The notes under the pieces are model-generated. The model ran no database searches. It was not told the origin of the DNA and worked only from the letters and a program-made list of their open reading frames with translations. From positions 1,179,958 through 1,243,957 of the forward strand of contig NZ_JAKVOI010000001.1 of NCBI RefSeq assembly GCF_022482905.1: 64,000 bases of DNA, in the 5' to 3' direction. This DNA is from Clostridium sp. GTDB taxonomy: Bacteria; Bacillota; Clostridia; Clostridiales; Clostridiaceae. The position numbers and the translations under genes were made by a program. Below are positions 15,019 to 26,600 of the stretch, piece by piece (the stretch's first letter is position 1; the number at the start of each line of letters is the position of its first letter).

Positions 15019-16095
15019 ATGAAAAAAAGAGTAGTAGTAGGTATGAGCGGTGGTGTAGACAGTTCTGTTGCCGCCTATCTTCTTAAAAAACAGGGATATG
15101 ATGTAATAGGTATAACAATGCAGGTATGGCAGGAGGATGAATACTATGAAGGCATGGAAAGCGGCTGCTGTTCGCTCAGTGCCGTGGATGACGCCAGAAT
15201 GGTGGCATACAAGCTAGGCATACCCTACTATGTGATGAACTTCAGAAATGAATTCAAAAAAAACGTCATAGATTATTTTATAAGGGAATATATGAAAGGG
15301 AGAACTCCAAATCCATGTATTGCCTGTAACAAGTTTCTGAAATTTGATGAGCTTTTAAAGAGAGCTGCTCAACTTGGGGCGGATTATGTAGCTACAGGAC
15401 ATTATGCAACTGTAGATAAGATGAATGACAGATATGTCCTGATAAAATCACAGGATGACAGAAAGGACCAGACTTATGCACTTTATAGTTTGACTCAATT
15501 TCAGCTGGCACATACGCTGATGCCCTGTGGGGAATACAAAAAAACTGAAATAAGGGAGATCGCCAGAAAAATAGGACTTGGTGTTCATGATAAAAGAGAC
15601 AGCGAGGAGATCTGTTTTATACCGGACAATGACCACGGTTCCTATATAAGCAGGCAGTTGAACGGCGGAATAAGAAAAGGAAACTTTGTGGATAAAGAAG
15701 GCAATATTCTTGGAAGACACAAGGGTATAGTTTATTATACTGTGGGTCAGAGAAAGGGACTTGGAATTTCATTTGGAATTCCAATGTATGTAATTGACAT
15801 AGATCCTTCTCAAAATAGGATAGTACTTGGGAATGAAAGTGATTTGATGAAGAAGGAATTTATAATAAAAGATGTCAACTTTATGCTTTTTGAAACTTTG
15901 GACTCGAATTTGGATGTACAATGCAAGATAAGATATTCTGCAAAACCAGGAGAAGCTGTAATAAGTCCTTATGGAGAAGGACTTGTAAAAGTAAAATTCA
16001 AGGAACCTCAGAGAGCAATAACAAAAGGCCAATCGGCTGTATTTTATCAGGAAAATATAATGATTGGTGGAGGAACTATTGACGAACTGTTATAA
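15019..16095 (+). CDS. mnmA: tRNA-specific 2-thiouridylase
   Basis: A 358-residue enzyme that adenylates and thiolates U34 of Lys, Glu and Gln tRNAs. The PP-loop [14 protein letters not shown] is at residues 9-22. The two catalytic cysteines are in [12 protein letters not shown] (about 100) and [11 protein letters not shown] (about 198), and the target-binding region contains GQRKGLGI. It begins 32 bases after the cysteine desulfurase, the presumed sulfur donor. Length and all key residues are normal. Confidence 0.95.
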   Translation: MKKRVVVGMSGGVDSSVAAYLLKKQGYDVIGITMQVWQEDEYYEGMESGCCSLSAVDDARMVAYKLGIPYYVMNFRNEFKKNVIDYFIREYMKGRTPNPCIACNKFLKFDELLKRAAQLGADYVATGHYATVDKMNDRYVLIKSQDDRKDQTYALYSLTQFQLAHTLMPCGEYKKTEIREIARKIGLGVHDKRDSEEICFIPDNDHGSYISRQLNGGIRKGNFVDKEGNILGRHKGIVYYTVGQRKGLGISFGIPMYVIDIDPSQNRIVLGNESDLMKKEFIIKDVNFMLFETLDSNLDVQCKIRYSAKPGEAVISPYGEGLVKVKFKEPQRAITKGQSAVFYQENIMIGGGTIDELL

Positions 16096-16099
16096 AAAT

Positions 16100-16134
16100 A
16101 GCCCATCATTTTAATATAAAGTGGTGGGCTGTTT
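16100..16134 (+). terminator. Probable terminator after mnmA
   Basis: AGCCCATCA (16100-16108) pairs with TGGTGGGCT (16122-16130), one G-U pair. The T run (GTTT) is short, so some read-through into sbcD is possible. Confidence 0.5.
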
Positions 16135-16159
16135 CAAATCAGATAGGGAGGTGGAATAT

Positions 16160-17329
16160 ATGAAAATAGTGCATACGGCGGATTGGCATATAGGCAAGAT
16201 TGTAAATCAGGTTCACATGACAGAGGATCAGGAGTATATATTGAATGAATTTGTAAGTTTTGTTTCCACAGAAAAACCCAATGTAATAGTAATCTCCGGA
16301 GATCTGTATGATAGATCCGTACCTCCGGTAGAGGCGGTTGATTTGTTGGATAGAGTATTTACAAAAATACTTATGGAACTGCATATTCCCATCATTGCCA
16401 TAGCAGGTAATCATGACAGCGGCGAAAGAATTGAATTTGCAAACAGGATACTCAAGGCAAACGGACTATATATATATGGAAAACTTGGCAGTACTATAGA
16501 ACCTGTCAGGATAGAGGATGAATATGGCTGTGTCAATTTTTATGCAGTTCCATATGCAGATCCTGCAGAAGTAAGAAACATCATGCATGATGAAAATATA
16601 CATAACCACAATGATGCAATGAAAGCCATAGTCGATTCAATAAAAAAAAGCATGGATAGGAATTCGCGAAATATTCTGGTGGCACACGGATTCATTTCTG
16701 GAGGAGAGGTATCGGATTCTGAAAGACCTCTTTCCATAGGAGGCACAGAGTATATAGACCGCAATATTTTTGAAGATTTCAATTATACAGCTCTTGGACA
16801 TCTTCACGGTCCACAGAGAATAGGAAGCGATAAAATAAGATATTCAGGTTCCCTGCTCAAATATTCTTTCTCTGAAGCAAGGCAGAAAAAATCCATAAGC
16901 ATTGTCAATCTGGATAAAGACGGTGAAATACATGTTGAAAAGAAAAGCCTGAAGCCAAGGAGGGATATGAGAGTTTTAAAGGGAAAATTGAAGGACATAT
17001 TGAGTCCTGAAATATACAGACAGGGAAATGTGGAGGACTATATATGTGTAAATCTCACAGATGAAGAACAGATTATAGAACCGATGAGCAAACTCAGGTC
17101 GGTTTACCCTAATATTTTGAAATTGACCAGGGAGTCTTTTGGCAGTTCCCTTAAAAATGATCGTATCGATATTGATAAAGTTTACGCAAAAAAAGATATA
17201 TTAAAATTGTTTGATGAATTTTATACGGGAATTACGGGAAGAGAATTTACAAGAGAAAAAAAAGAGGTAATATTGGATGTACTGAAATATATAAAAAGTG
17301 AGGAAGGTGGTATTTATGAGACCGATTAA
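16160..17329 (+). CDS. sbcD: SbcD (Mre11-type) nuclease subunit
   Basis: A 389-residue metallophosphoesterase that with SbcC cleaves DNA hairpins and blocked ends during repair. Metal-binding motifs run in order: TADWHIGKI, ISGDLYDRSVPP, AGNHDSGERI, VAHGFISGG and LGHLHGPQRI. A frame extension to 16121 is rejected; ATG 16160 follows GGGAGGTGG and starts directly with MKIVHTADWH. The gene overlaps sbcC by 14 bases, implying translational coupling. Confidence 0.95.
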   Translation: MKIVHTADWHIGKIVNQVHMTEDQEYILNEFVSFVSTEKPNVIVISGDLYDRSVPPVEAVDLLDRVFTKILMELHIPIIAIAGNHDSGERIEFANRILKANGLYIYGKLGSTIEPVRIEDEYGCVNFYAVPYADPAEVRNIMHDENIHNHNDAMKAIVDSIKKSMDRNSRNILVAHGFISGGEVSDSERPLSIGGTEYIDRNIFEDFNYTALGHLHGPQRIGSDKIRYSGSLLKYSFSEARQKKSISIVNLDKDGEIHVEKKSLKPRRDMRVLKGKLKDILSPEIYRQGNVEDYICVNLTDEEQIIEPMSKLRSVYPNILKLTRESFGSSLKNDRIDIDKVYAKKDILKLFDEFYTGITGREFTREKKEVILDVLKYIKSEEGGIYETD

Positions 17330-20300
17330 ACTTGTAATGACCGCTTTCGGACCTTATGCGGGCAGGGAAGAGATAGATTTTAGAAAACTTGGTGATAAAA
17401 ATATTTTTTTGATAACCGGACCAACCGGAGCCGGGAAGACAACTATTTTTGATGGAATAAGTTATGCAGTCTATGGAGAAGCCAGCGGCGACGGAAGAGA
17501 TGGGGAAAGTTTAAGAAGTCAGTTTGCAAAAGACGATTTGATTACTTCAGTAGAGATTTACTTTGAACTTCGAGGCAGAAAATATTATATAAAGAGGATA
17601 CCAAAACAGATGAAGCCCAAATCCAGGGGCAGTGGATTTACCGAGCAGAAAACGGATGCGGAGATGAGGATGTATCGGGGAGATGAGGACTATGACGTAA
17701 TTTCGGGAGTAAGTTCGGTGAATGAAAAAATAGAAAATATAATGGGTATAAATTATCAGCAGTTCAGGCAGATAATGATGATTCCACAGGGTGAATTCAG
17801 AAAACTTCTTGTATCTGACAGCAGGGAAAAGGAAAAAATATTGAGGAAAATATTCAATACGGAAATATACAGCAGATTTGAATCCAGATTGTCAGACATG
17901 GCAGCAGCCATTTATAATGATATAAAACTATTGAACCAGAAGGTATTTGAAAATATAAATAAAATACAGTACGAAGAGGATAGTAGGCTTCATGCTGCAA
18001 TAAATTCGGAAAATAAAAATTATACTGCCATTCTGGAACTTTTAAAGGAAAAAATAAATTTTGATACTGCAGAAGATGCTGAATTAAAAAATAGAATCTC
18101 AAAATTTACTTTTAAAATGGAGAATATACAGAAAAAGATATATGAATCTACGGAAAACAATAAAAAGTTAAATGAAAAAGTACAGCTTGAGAATGTATTG
18201 AAGTCTTTAAGGGATAGAAACAAGGACATAGTTTTAAAAGAAAAGAGACTTTCAATGGGAAAAGTGGCTTTGAAAATAAGGATGTTTGAGGAAAATTATG
18301 TATCCCGTAAAGAAGATCTCGAAGTTAGGCAAAAAGAACTGGAGAAAAATAAATTCAGCATAAAAGATGCAGAAAACAGGTTAAAAGAGGATGAAAGTAT
18401 TTTTAAGCATGAAGAATCAATGGAAGACTATAGAAATGGCTTATCCGAAAAACTTGCCGAACTAAAAAGCTACAGAGATAAAGCCAAAAAACTACAGGAA
18501 GAGAAGGAGATTTTAAATACAGCCAGGTATAAATTTCAAAAGGTAAAATCAGAATGGGAAAATAAAAAGATTTTTATGGAAGAATTGAAGAAGGAAATAG
18601 ACAGTCTGAGAGAGGTAGTAGATAATTCCGTAGATTTCAAAGAAAAAAAGCTTGTACTTGAGTCAAAATATGATAAACTGTCCAGACTGTATGCAATAAT
18701 TCAGGATTTGGATAAAGAGAATATAAGCATAGTGAAAATAAGAAAAGATTACAAATTATATTACAGTGAGATGAATAAAAACAGAGCTCTGGTTGATAAG
18801 GAAAAAGAAAAGCTTGATCACATGGAGGACCTGTTCAGAAAGAATCAGGCGGCATTCATTGCAGCTTCGCTTAAAGAAGGAGAACCATGTCCTGTATGCG
18901 GTTCACTGCATCATCCTTCAATTGCAAGGGGAAAAGGCAGATGCGTGGATGATGCTGAAATAGAAATCCAGAAAAAATGTATGGAAAAAGCAGAAAACAT
19001 ATATGAAAAAACGAGAATAAAATTTCAGAACGTAGATGCAGAAGGTCAAGGCAAAAGTGAAATTATACGCAGAATTAAAAAAGATTATAATGCACTGAGC
19101 GGTGAAAATATAGCTGATATAGAAAAAGACAAATTGACTGAATTTATAAAGAATAAATTGGAGTGCCTTAATTTGGAATTGCAAAAACTAAAAAAGGGAA
19201 TAGCAGAAGCTGAAAACAGCTGGAAATATATTGAAAATAAAAAGAAAAACCTGAGGGAGAAAGTTTCTGAATATAATACTTCCGATGAAATATTTAATAA
19301 AGTTAACGAGGAATATTCAAGCGAGTTTATAGAAGTTGAAAAGGTTAAGGGAATATTAAATCAGATGACACTTGACATACCCGAAAATTTGAGAGAACAG
19401 AAAGTACTGGAAAATACTATAGAAAAAACTGAAAAAATTCAAATTGATGCAGCGAAAGCGCTCAAAACCGCCAGGGAAAATTACATGAATTCAAAAACCA
19501 GGTATGAAAGATTATGTGCAAGTAAAGATTCCATGGAAAAAGATATATGTAATCTGAAAATGCGTTTGGAAGAGGCAGAAAAGATTTTCAAGGAAAAACT
19601 CAAAAGTGTTGGATTTTCAAACATGGACGATTATAAAAGTTCAAAGATATCCAGCATTGAAGAAGGTGAACTTGAAAAAACTATAAATGAATTTTACAGG
19701 GAGTTAAAATCTGCAGAGGACAGATACAGCAGGCTGTGTGATCAGATAAAGAGTATTGTAATTTCAGATGTAGACAAATTGAATGAGGAGTATGAAAATA
19801 TAAAAAGTAAAAGAATTGAACTGGAGGAAAATAGATCATCCGTCAATACAAAACTGCAAATGAATAAAGCTATTTTAAGTCGTCTTTGGGATCTTTTTAG
19901 GATTATAAATGATAAAGAGAAAAGTTACGGAGTAGTAGGAGAACTGGCTGAAGTCTCAAAAGGTAAAAATGCAGCCAGAATAAATTTTGAAAGATATGTG
20001 CTTTCTGCGTTCTTTGACAGCATTATAGAAGCTGCCAATATAAGGTTTATAAGGATGAGTGAGGGAAGATATGAACTTGACAGGATAAGGGAAAGCGGAA
20101 AGGGAAGAGCTCAGAGCGGACTCGATCTCCAGGTATATGACAATTATACAGGGAAGTGCCGCCATGTCAAAACACTATCCGGAGGTGAAAGCTTTAAAGC
20201 AGCCCTTTCACTTTCCCTGGGACTTGCAGATATCGTCCAGTGTTATTCGGGAGGGATAAATCTTGATACAATGTTTGTAGATGAAGGCTTTGGAACCCTT

Positions 20301-20468
20301 GACCCCGAATCACTTGATGGGGCTATCAAGTGCCTTGTAGATCTGCAGAACAGAGGAAGACTTGTTGGGATAATATCACACGTACCTGAATTAAAGGAGA
20401 GGATTGATGCCAAACTCGAGATAATTCCAGGACCTGAAGGCAGCAGGGCAAGATTTAATATAAGATGA
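17316..20468 (+). CDS. sbcC: SbcC (Rad50-type) ATPase subunit
   Basis: A 1050-residue SMC-like ATPase that tethers DNA and powers SbcD. Walker A is GPTGAGKTTIFDGISYAVYG near the N-terminus. Two long charged coiled-coil arms flank a zinc hook CPVCGSLHHP at about residue 525. The ABC signature LSGGESFKAALSLSL and Walker B MFVDEGFGTLD are near the C-terminus. ATG 17316 follows AAGGTGG; an earlier in-frame start at 17298 would place the ribosome binding site within the gene. It ends immediately at a terminator. Confidence 0.95.
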   Translation: MRPIKLVMTAFGPYAGREEIDFRKLGDKNIFLITGPTGAGKTTIFDGISYAVYGEASGDGRDGESLRSQFAKDDLITSVEIYFELRGRKYYIKRIPKQMKPKSRGSGFTEQKTDAEMRMYRGDEDYDVISGVSSVNEKIENIMGINYQQFRQIMMIPQGEFRKLLVSDSREKEKILRKIFNTEIYSRFESRLSDMAAAIYNDIKLLNQKVFENINKIQYEEDSRLHAAINSENKNYTAILELLKEKINFDTAEDAELKNRISKFTFKMENIQKKIYESTENNKKLNEKVQLENVLKSLRDRNKDIVLKEKRLSMGKVALKIRMFEENYVSRKEDLEVRQKELEKNKFSIKDAENRLKEDESIFKHEESMEDYRNGLSEKLAELKSYRDKAKKLQEEKEILNTARYKFQKVKSEWENKKIFMEELKKEIDSLREVVDNSVDFKEKKLVLESKYDKLSRLYAIIQDLDKENISIVKIRKDYKLYYSEMNKNRALVDKEKEKLDHMEDLFRKNQAAFIAASLKEGEPCPVCGSLHHPSIARGKGRCVDDAEIEIQKKCMEKAENIYEKTRIKFQNVDAEGQGKSEIIRRIKKDYNALSGENIADIEKDKLTEFIKNKLECLNLELQKLKKGIAEAENSWKYIENKKKNLREKVSEYNTSDEIFNKVNEEYSSEFIEVEKVKGILNQMTLDIPENLREQKVLENTIEKTEKIQIDAAKALKTARENYMNSKTRYERLCASKDSMEKDICNLKMRLEEAEKIFKEKLKSVGFSNMDDYKSSKISSIEEGELEKTINEFYRELKSAEDRYSRLCDQIKSIVISDVDKLNEEYENIKSKRIELEENRSSVNTKLQMNKAILSRLWDLFRIINDKEKSYGVVGELAEVSKGKNAARINFERYVLSAFFDSIIEAANIRFIRMSEGRYELDRIRESGKGRAQSGLDLQVYDNYTGKCRHVKTLSGGESFKAALSLSLGLADIVQCYSGGINLDTMFVDEGFGTLDPESLDGAIKCLVDLQNRGRLVGIISHVPELKERIDAKLEIIPGPEGSRARFNIR

Positions 20469-20496
20469 AGGGCGGATAATTATTCCCCGCCCTTTT
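20468..20496. terminator. Terminator between sbcC and bcp
   Basis: AAGGGCGG (20468-20475) pairs with CCGCCCTT (20487-20494), then TTCCC. The first base is the last base of the sbcC stop codon. It sits between convergent genes. Confidence 0.75.
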
Positions 20497-20514
20497 CCCG
20501 TTACGATAAATAAT

Positions 20515-20973
20515 TTATTGTATATCTTCTATGATCTTGTCCACATGCCCGTCTACTCTTACCTTCCGGTATACTTTTTTCACTACACCATTTTCATCAA
20601 TTATAAATGTGCTTCGTTCTATGCCCATTTTCTTTTTCCCAAACATGTTTTTTTCTTTCATAACGCCGTATAGATTGCATACTTTCTCATCGGGATCTGA
20701 AAGAAGTATAAACGGAATATTTAATTTATATATGAATTTGTCATGAGAATCAAGAGAATCTCTGCTAACACCCAATACTATGGCATTCAGTTCAGTTAAT
20801 GTATCAATGTTGTCCCTAAACAAGCAAGCTTCCTTACTGCATCCAGGGGTATTGTCCTTGGAGTAAAAATATAGTATAACCTTTTTTCCTATATAATCGC
20901 TCAGTTTATGTTCTTTTTTATCAGAACCGGTTAATGTAAAGTCAGGGGCTTTATTACCTACATCGATTTTCAT
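20515..20973 (-). CDS. bcp: Bcp-type peroxiredoxin
   Basis: A 152-residue cytoplasmic thiol peroxidase. The peroxidatic Cys45 and resolving Cys50 are in NTPGCSKEACLFRD, the atypical two-Cys arrangement of BCP/PrxQ. The fold signatures APDFTL and VILYFYSKDNTPG are intact. ATG 20973 follows CTTAGGAGGTT. It stands alone, converging on sbcC. No PerR-type box was recognised upstream. Confidence 0.94.
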   Translation of the reverse strand: MKIDVGNKAPDFTLTGSDKKEHKLSDYIGKKVILYFYSKDNTPGCSKEACLFRDNIDTLTELNAIVLGVSRDSLDSHDKFIYKLNIPFILLSDPDEKVCNLYGVMKEKNMFGKKKMGIERSTFIIDENGVVKKVYRKVRVDGHVDKIIEDIQ

Positions 20974-21162
20974 AATATAAACCTCCTAAGTTTATGGATA
21001 AATTATATCCTTATTATATTATTTTATGACTAATTGAAGTGTGAGTAAAGTAAATTTTATCAGGTACAATAAATAATGAATAGTATAGGTAAATATGGTA
21101 AAATCTAAATATAATGTGACGTTTATCATCTTAATTATATTAATGTAGAGGAGGAGCTATCC

Positions 21163-23559
21163 ATGCAGATGCCGTATAGATGTGACCATGAAGAAATGCA
21201 GCTGAAGGAGGTCAGTATAAATGGTAATTTATGTGCAGGATATGGGGAAATATTTATAAATCAGACCTATCAGAACACGAGCAAAGAGAATATTGAAGGA
21301 ATATATGTATTTCCCATGCCGGATACCGCAGTAATTTCTGGATTCGAAGCAGAAATAGGTGGAAGAATATTAAAGGCTTTAGTGGAAGACAAGAATAAGG
21401 TAAATAAAATATATGAGAATTCAGGAAATTTGGAACAAAGCCATTTCTCACTGGAGGAATTTAATCCGCATTTTTTTAAAATAAGTTTAGGTAAAATAAT
21501 ACCTGGTGAAACGGTTAAAATAAAATTTTCATATATAGACGAACTTGAATACAGCAGCAATATATTCAGGCTCACCATACCGGGAATTTCTCGTCCTGGA
21601 ATACTAAAAAATGAATCAGGGCCGGCTCTGATCAAAAATAGAATATTGAGGCGTATTAAAAAAAATACACATGAAAATGAAAAACTTGAATTTAAGTCCA
21701 ACATAATAGTTGAATCCATGAGCAGGCTTAATTTTAAATCACTGTACCATAATGTTAAAATAGAACGTGAAGGATATACTACAGCGAGAATAAGTTTTAA
21801 TGAAAGACCTGAATTGACAGCCAGGGATTTTGTCCTGCTTATGAAGGAGGAAAATACACAAGAGGCAGACGGAATGATATATGAGTATAAAAATGAGGAT
21901 CACAAAAATGGAATAGTATATATGAGAATAATTCCCAAGCTGGATAAATTTGAATTTGATAGAGGTAAAAGATATATCTTTCTCATGGATATTTCATATA
22001 CAATGTATGGTGAGAAGCTGAAGCATGAAAAAGATGCACTCCAGCTTTGCTTGAGAAATATGCTGCCGGATGATGAATTTAATATAATAGCAATGGGTGA
22101 TAGACTTGAAAAATTTTCACAGGATATGCTGGATTTTAATCAGGATTCGCTGGACAGGGCTTCGAAATGGATAGATGAATTGAATATTGAATCGGATGCA
22201 AATATATTTGAAGCAATAAAATATTCCATTGAAGAAATCACAGAACCTGCAACCATACTTATGTTTACCGATGATGAAATAGGTGAAGAAGAAAATATAC
22301 TTTCCTATGTAAGAAAAAATATTGGTCAAAACACGATATTCACCTTTGGAGTAGGTGATTTTGCCAACAATTATTTTCTAAGCAGGCTGGCTCATGAAAG
22401 TATGGGGAAGGCTGAGTTTATAGATGATAGTGAAAAAATTGAGGATGTTGTTTTAAGGCAATTCAATAGGATACAAAATCCTCAAATTGAAAATATAAAA
22501 ATCGACTGGGGAAAACTGCAGGTAAAAGCTACCTATCCAAGGACTATTGAATACATTTATGATAGAGAACCTTTTTCTATATTTGCAAGAGTAGTCGGGG
22601 ATGTTGGAGGTCAGGTAGTGTTAAGTGGAAATGTAAATGGAGAGGAATATCTCAGAGAAATAGATATAGACAGCTTTAATACAGAGGAAAATGCCAATCT
22701 ACTTAAAAAGGTCTGGGGAAGAAAACGCATAGAATCAATAAAAACGAGCATGAAAACAGAGCGCGGTGATACAAGGGAGTCTATGAGAAAAAAGATAGTG
22801 GAGATTTCCAAAGAAAATGGAATTATAAGCTCCGAAACAAAATTCATACTTATGGAACTGAGGGAGGAACCTGTCCTCGGGATTCAGCTTAGAAATGTAA
22901 TCCCGGTTAAGGTAAGTGAAATGACTGAAAGGAATCTTAAAAGTACAGTTGCCGAAAACAGGAGTATCAGGACAGGATTTTTATATAAGAATTCAAACAC
23001 AGATGACAATCTGTATTTGAATAAAAAATATCCAAGAGAAAAATTGATTAAAATAATTGCAAAAAATCAGTTCGCAGATGGTTCTTTTGCGGATTATGAA
23101 AACTGCAGCAAGAGAGATAAAATAAAAACTACATCAATGGCAGTACTTTCATTTGCCATGGGGAAGGGAAATATAGATATATATTCGAATCAAATCAACA
23201 AGGCTGCCAATTTCATATGTGAAAATTATAAAAATATTGATTTTCACAAGGAAATAGATATTACAAGACTGATTATTTTATCTTTAACTATATTGAATAA
23301 AAAAAATTTCCTCAAGGATAAATACAAGGGAAAAGTGGAAAAAACCATAAGCGATATATGTGATATTTTATATTCATGTAAAAACACCAGGGATATTTTA
23401 GTATCACTCATGAATAATTCACTTGGTAAAAATGCAGGTTTACTGTTTAGAACAAGTGAAGACGGAAAGTTTATAGATGAAGAAATTATTCTAAAGGATG
23501 AAAAAAATTCTATTTTCAATATGTCAAAGTTGGCTGTCCTGATGTCGCTTGCAAGATAA
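21163..23559 (+). CDS. VIT and VWA domain protein
   Basis: A 798-residue protein with no signal peptide. Residues about 5-130 match the vault/inter-alpha-trypsin VIT domain (YGEIFINQTYQNTS, then IEGIYVFPMPDTAVISGFEA). Residues about 268-430 form a von Willebrand A domain (YIFLMDISYTM, then ATILMFTDDEIG, then IFTFGVGDFANNYFLSRLA). The metal site is DISYT rather than DxSxS, a conservative Ser-to-Thr change. Residues about 430-600 look beta-rich; the last 200 are lysine- and asparagine-rich and unassigned, with FADGSFADYENC inside. It is transcribed alone after a GAGGAGG site. Such proteins are presumed adhesion or scaffold factors; the function here is unknown. Confidence 0.85.
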   Translation: MQMPYRCDHEEMQLKEVSINGNLCAGYGEIFINQTYQNTSKENIEGIYVFPMPDTAVISGFEAEIGGRILKALVEDKNKVNKIYENSGNLEQSHFSLEEFNPHFFKISLGKIIPGETVKIKFSYIDELEYSSNIFRLTIPGISRPGILKNESGPALIKNRILRRIKKNTHENEKLEFKSNIIVESMSRLNFKSLYHNVKIEREGYTTARISFNERPELTARDFVLLMKEENTQEADGMIYEYKNEDHKNGIVYMRIIPKLDKFEFDRGKRYIFLMDISYTMYGEKLKHEKDALQLCLRNMLPDDEFNIIAMGDRLEKFSQDMLDFNQDSLDRASKWIDELNIESDANIFEAIKYSIEEITEPATILMFTDDEIGEEENILSYVRKNIGQNTIFTFGVGDFANNYFLSRLAHESMGKAEFIDDSEKIEDVVLRQFNRIQNPQIENIKIDWGKLQVKATYPRTIEYIYDREPFSIFARVVGDVGGQVVLSGNVNGEEYLREIDIDSFNTEENANLLKKVWGRKRIESIKTSMKTERGDTRESMRKKIVEISKENGIISSETKFILMELREEPVLGIQLRNVIPVKVSEMTERNLKSTVAENRSIRTGFLYKNSNTDDNLYLNKKYPREKLIKIIAKNQFADGSFADYENCSKRDKIKTTSMAVLSFAMGKGNIDIYSNQINKAANFICENYKNIDFHKEIDITRLIILSLTILNKKNFLKDKYKGKVEKTISDICDILYSCKNTRDILVSLMNNSLGKNAGLLFRTSEDGKFIDEEIILKDEKNSIFNMSKLAVLMSLAR

Positions 23560-23601
23560 TTGTCAAATTTATAGATATAATAATGTAAAATAAATAAAAT
23601 A

Positions 23602-23629
23602 ATGAAATTTTTATATTGAAAAATTTCAT
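23602..23629 (+). other. A/T hairpin in the gltB leader
   Basis: An 11-bp perfect stem (23602-23612 with 23619-23629) closes the hexaloop ATATTG, about 50 bases before the gltB ATG. It has no T run. It could be a remnant terminator of the preceding gene or a leader structure. The loop lacks the A1/G4 pattern of ANTAR antiterminator targets. Confidence 0.35.
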
Positions 23630-23679
23630 AAACAAATATATAATTTAAACTAAACCGAAAATTAAAGGGGGCAATTTAC

Positions 23680-26600
23680 ATGAAATCAATTGAGGGATTA
23701 CCACCAAAGCAGGGACTTTATGATCCAAGTTTTGAAAGGGACAATTGTGGAGTTGGCTTTGTTGCAAATATTAAAGGAGAAAAGTCACATGATGTAGTAA
23801 AAAAAGGACTTAGAGTCTTGGTCAATCTTACACATAGAGGTGCTGTTGGTGCTGATCCTAAAACTGGTGATGGAGCAGGAATACTTGTTCAAATACCAGA
23901 CGAATTTTTTAGAATATGCTGTGATAATCAGGGGGTAATACTTCCTCCTGCCGGTAAATATGCAGTAGGAATGATATTTTTACCAAAAGAACCAGCTATT
24001 AGATATCAATGTGAGGGTATTCTGGAGAGAATTATAAAAGAAGAAGGACAAAAAATACTTGGATGGAGAACTGTTCCTACAGATGACAGGGGAATTGGCG
24101 AAACAGCAAGAGGAACAGAACCTATAATAAGACAGGTATTTGTAGAAAATTGTCTTGAAAACCAGACTGAATTCGAGCGTAAATTATATATAATAAGAAA
24201 AAGAGCTGAAAATGAAGTTGAAAAATTGGTTAAAAGAAATGCTGAATATTTTTACATATGTTCTTTTTCAAGCAAGACAGTAGTTTACAAGGGACTTCTT
24301 TTGGCAGATCAGATAACTGGATATTATCTGGATTTAAATGATGTCAATTTCAAAAGTGCTATAGCGCTGGTCCATCAGAGATTCAGCACAAATACATTCC
24401 CAACATGGGATCTGGCACAGCCTTTCAGATATCTGGCTCATAATGGAGAGATAAATACTATACGAGGAAACAGAAACTGGATGAATGCCAGGGAGGGGAT
24501 TTTAAAGTCAAGTGCATTCAAGAAAGATATAGGCAAATTATTTCCTATAATAACGCCTAATGGCAGTGATTCTGCATCTCTTGACAATATGTTCGAGCTG
24601 TTGACAGTAGATGGGAGAAGCATTGCCCATTCGATGATGATGCTCATACCAGAGGCGTGGGAGAAAAATGACGATATGCCTGCATATAAAAAAGCATTCT
24701 ACGAATACCATGGTTCGCTGATAGAACCTTGGGATGGACCGGCTGCTGTTTTCTTTACCGACGGTGATCAGGTAGGTGCTACACTTGACAGAAATGGTCT
24801 AAGACCTGCTAAATATGTAATAACGAAGGATGGTCAGGTTGCAATGGCTTCAGAACTTGGTGTGCTTGAATTCAATCCTGAGGAAGTAATCGAAAAAGGT
24901 CGTCTGAAACCTGGAAAAATGTTTCTGGTTGATACCAAAAAGGGAAAAATTGTAGACGATCAGGAACTTAAAAGAGAATTGTGCATGGATAAACCTTATG
25001 AAGAGTATATAAAAGACAGCAAAAGATTGCTTGAAGATTTTGAAGATGTATCTGAATATACGGAAATAAGTCCTGAAAAATTGAAAGAACAGCAGCAGGC
25101 TTTCGGGTATACTATGGAGGACTTGAAAGTCATACTTAAATTTATGGCTGAAAGCGGCAAGGAACCATTGGGCTCCATGGGAAATGATACTCCCCTTGCT
25201 GTTTTGTCTGACAGACCGCAGCTTTTATTCTCATATTTCAGACAGTTGTTTGCACAGGTAACCAATCCACCTATAGATCCAATAAGAGAAGGTGTGGTAA
25301 TGTCACTTATGAATTACCTTGGACCTCAGAACAATATACTCAGCAAAGGTGCTATAGACAGTCCTTTTATAGAGCTTAAAAGCCCTGTTTTAACAGATGA
25401 TGAGATGGCTAAGATAAAGAAACTTGGGGATGTCAATTTTAAGACAACTACCGTACCTATAACATTTAAATATGACAGCGGCATATCGGGCTTCAAGGAG
25501 GCACTTAAATTAATATGTGAAAGGGTGTCTAAAAAAGTTGACGAAGGATATAACATCCTAGTTTTAAGTGATAAAAAAATAGATGAGTATGAAGCTACTA
25601 TACCTAGTCTTCTTGCAGTATCTGCAGTCCATCATTATCTGATAAAGAAAAAGACAAGAACCAAGGTATCCATAATAGTAGAGACTGGAGAAGCAAGGGA
25701 GACAACTCATTTTGCACTTTTGATTGGATATGGTGCCAGTGCTGTGTGTCCATATCTTGCTTACAGGTCAATTGAAAAATTGGTTGATACCGGCGTCATA
25801 AAGGATGTTTCAAAGGAAAAGGCAGATTCAAATTATAGGGAGGCTGTTTGTGCCGGATTACTGAAAATACTATCCAAGATGGGGATTTGTACAATTCAAA
25901 GCTACCACGGCGCCCAGATATTTGAAGCACTTGGTTTGAGTCAGGAGTTTGTAGATAAATATTTTAAGGGTACTACAACTACTATAGGCGGTATAGGAAT
26001 AGACATTGTAGCCAAGGAAGTGCTTTTAAGGCATAGAAGAGCCTTTGACAGGTTTAGAAATCCTTCACTTGAATTGGACATAGGAGGTTTGTATTCATGG
26101 AGAAAAGAGGGAGAGTTTCATCTTTTCAATCCTATGACAATACATAAGCTTCAACTTGCATCAAGAAAAAATGATTATAAACTATATAAGGAATATTCAA
26201 ATCTGGTAGATGACCAGAGAAAACAGCCGTGTACACTTAGAAGCTTATTGGATTTTGACTTTGACAGCAGCTGTGGAATTCCAATTGAGGAAGTGGAACC
26301 TGAGAGTGAAATAATAAAGAGGTTCTGTTCTGGTGCAATGTCACTTGGGGCACTCAGCAAGGAATGTCATGAAACTATAGCTATTGCCATGAATAAAATT
26401 GGGGCAAAGAGTAATTCAGGAGAGGGCGGAGAAGATTATAGAAGATTCAAGGTAGGAAGAGATGGACAGAACAAAAGAGGTGCAATAAAACAGGTTGCAT
26501 CTGCAAGATTTGGTGTTACTACAGAGTATCTTGTAAATACGGATGAAATACAGATAAAAGTAGCTCAGGGTGCTAAACCCGGTGAAGGCGGCCATCTTCC

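Noticed and set aside
23602-23629. ANTAR antiterminator target before gltB
   Set aside because: The hexaloop ATATTG lacks the required G at position 4 and no second paired hairpin is present.
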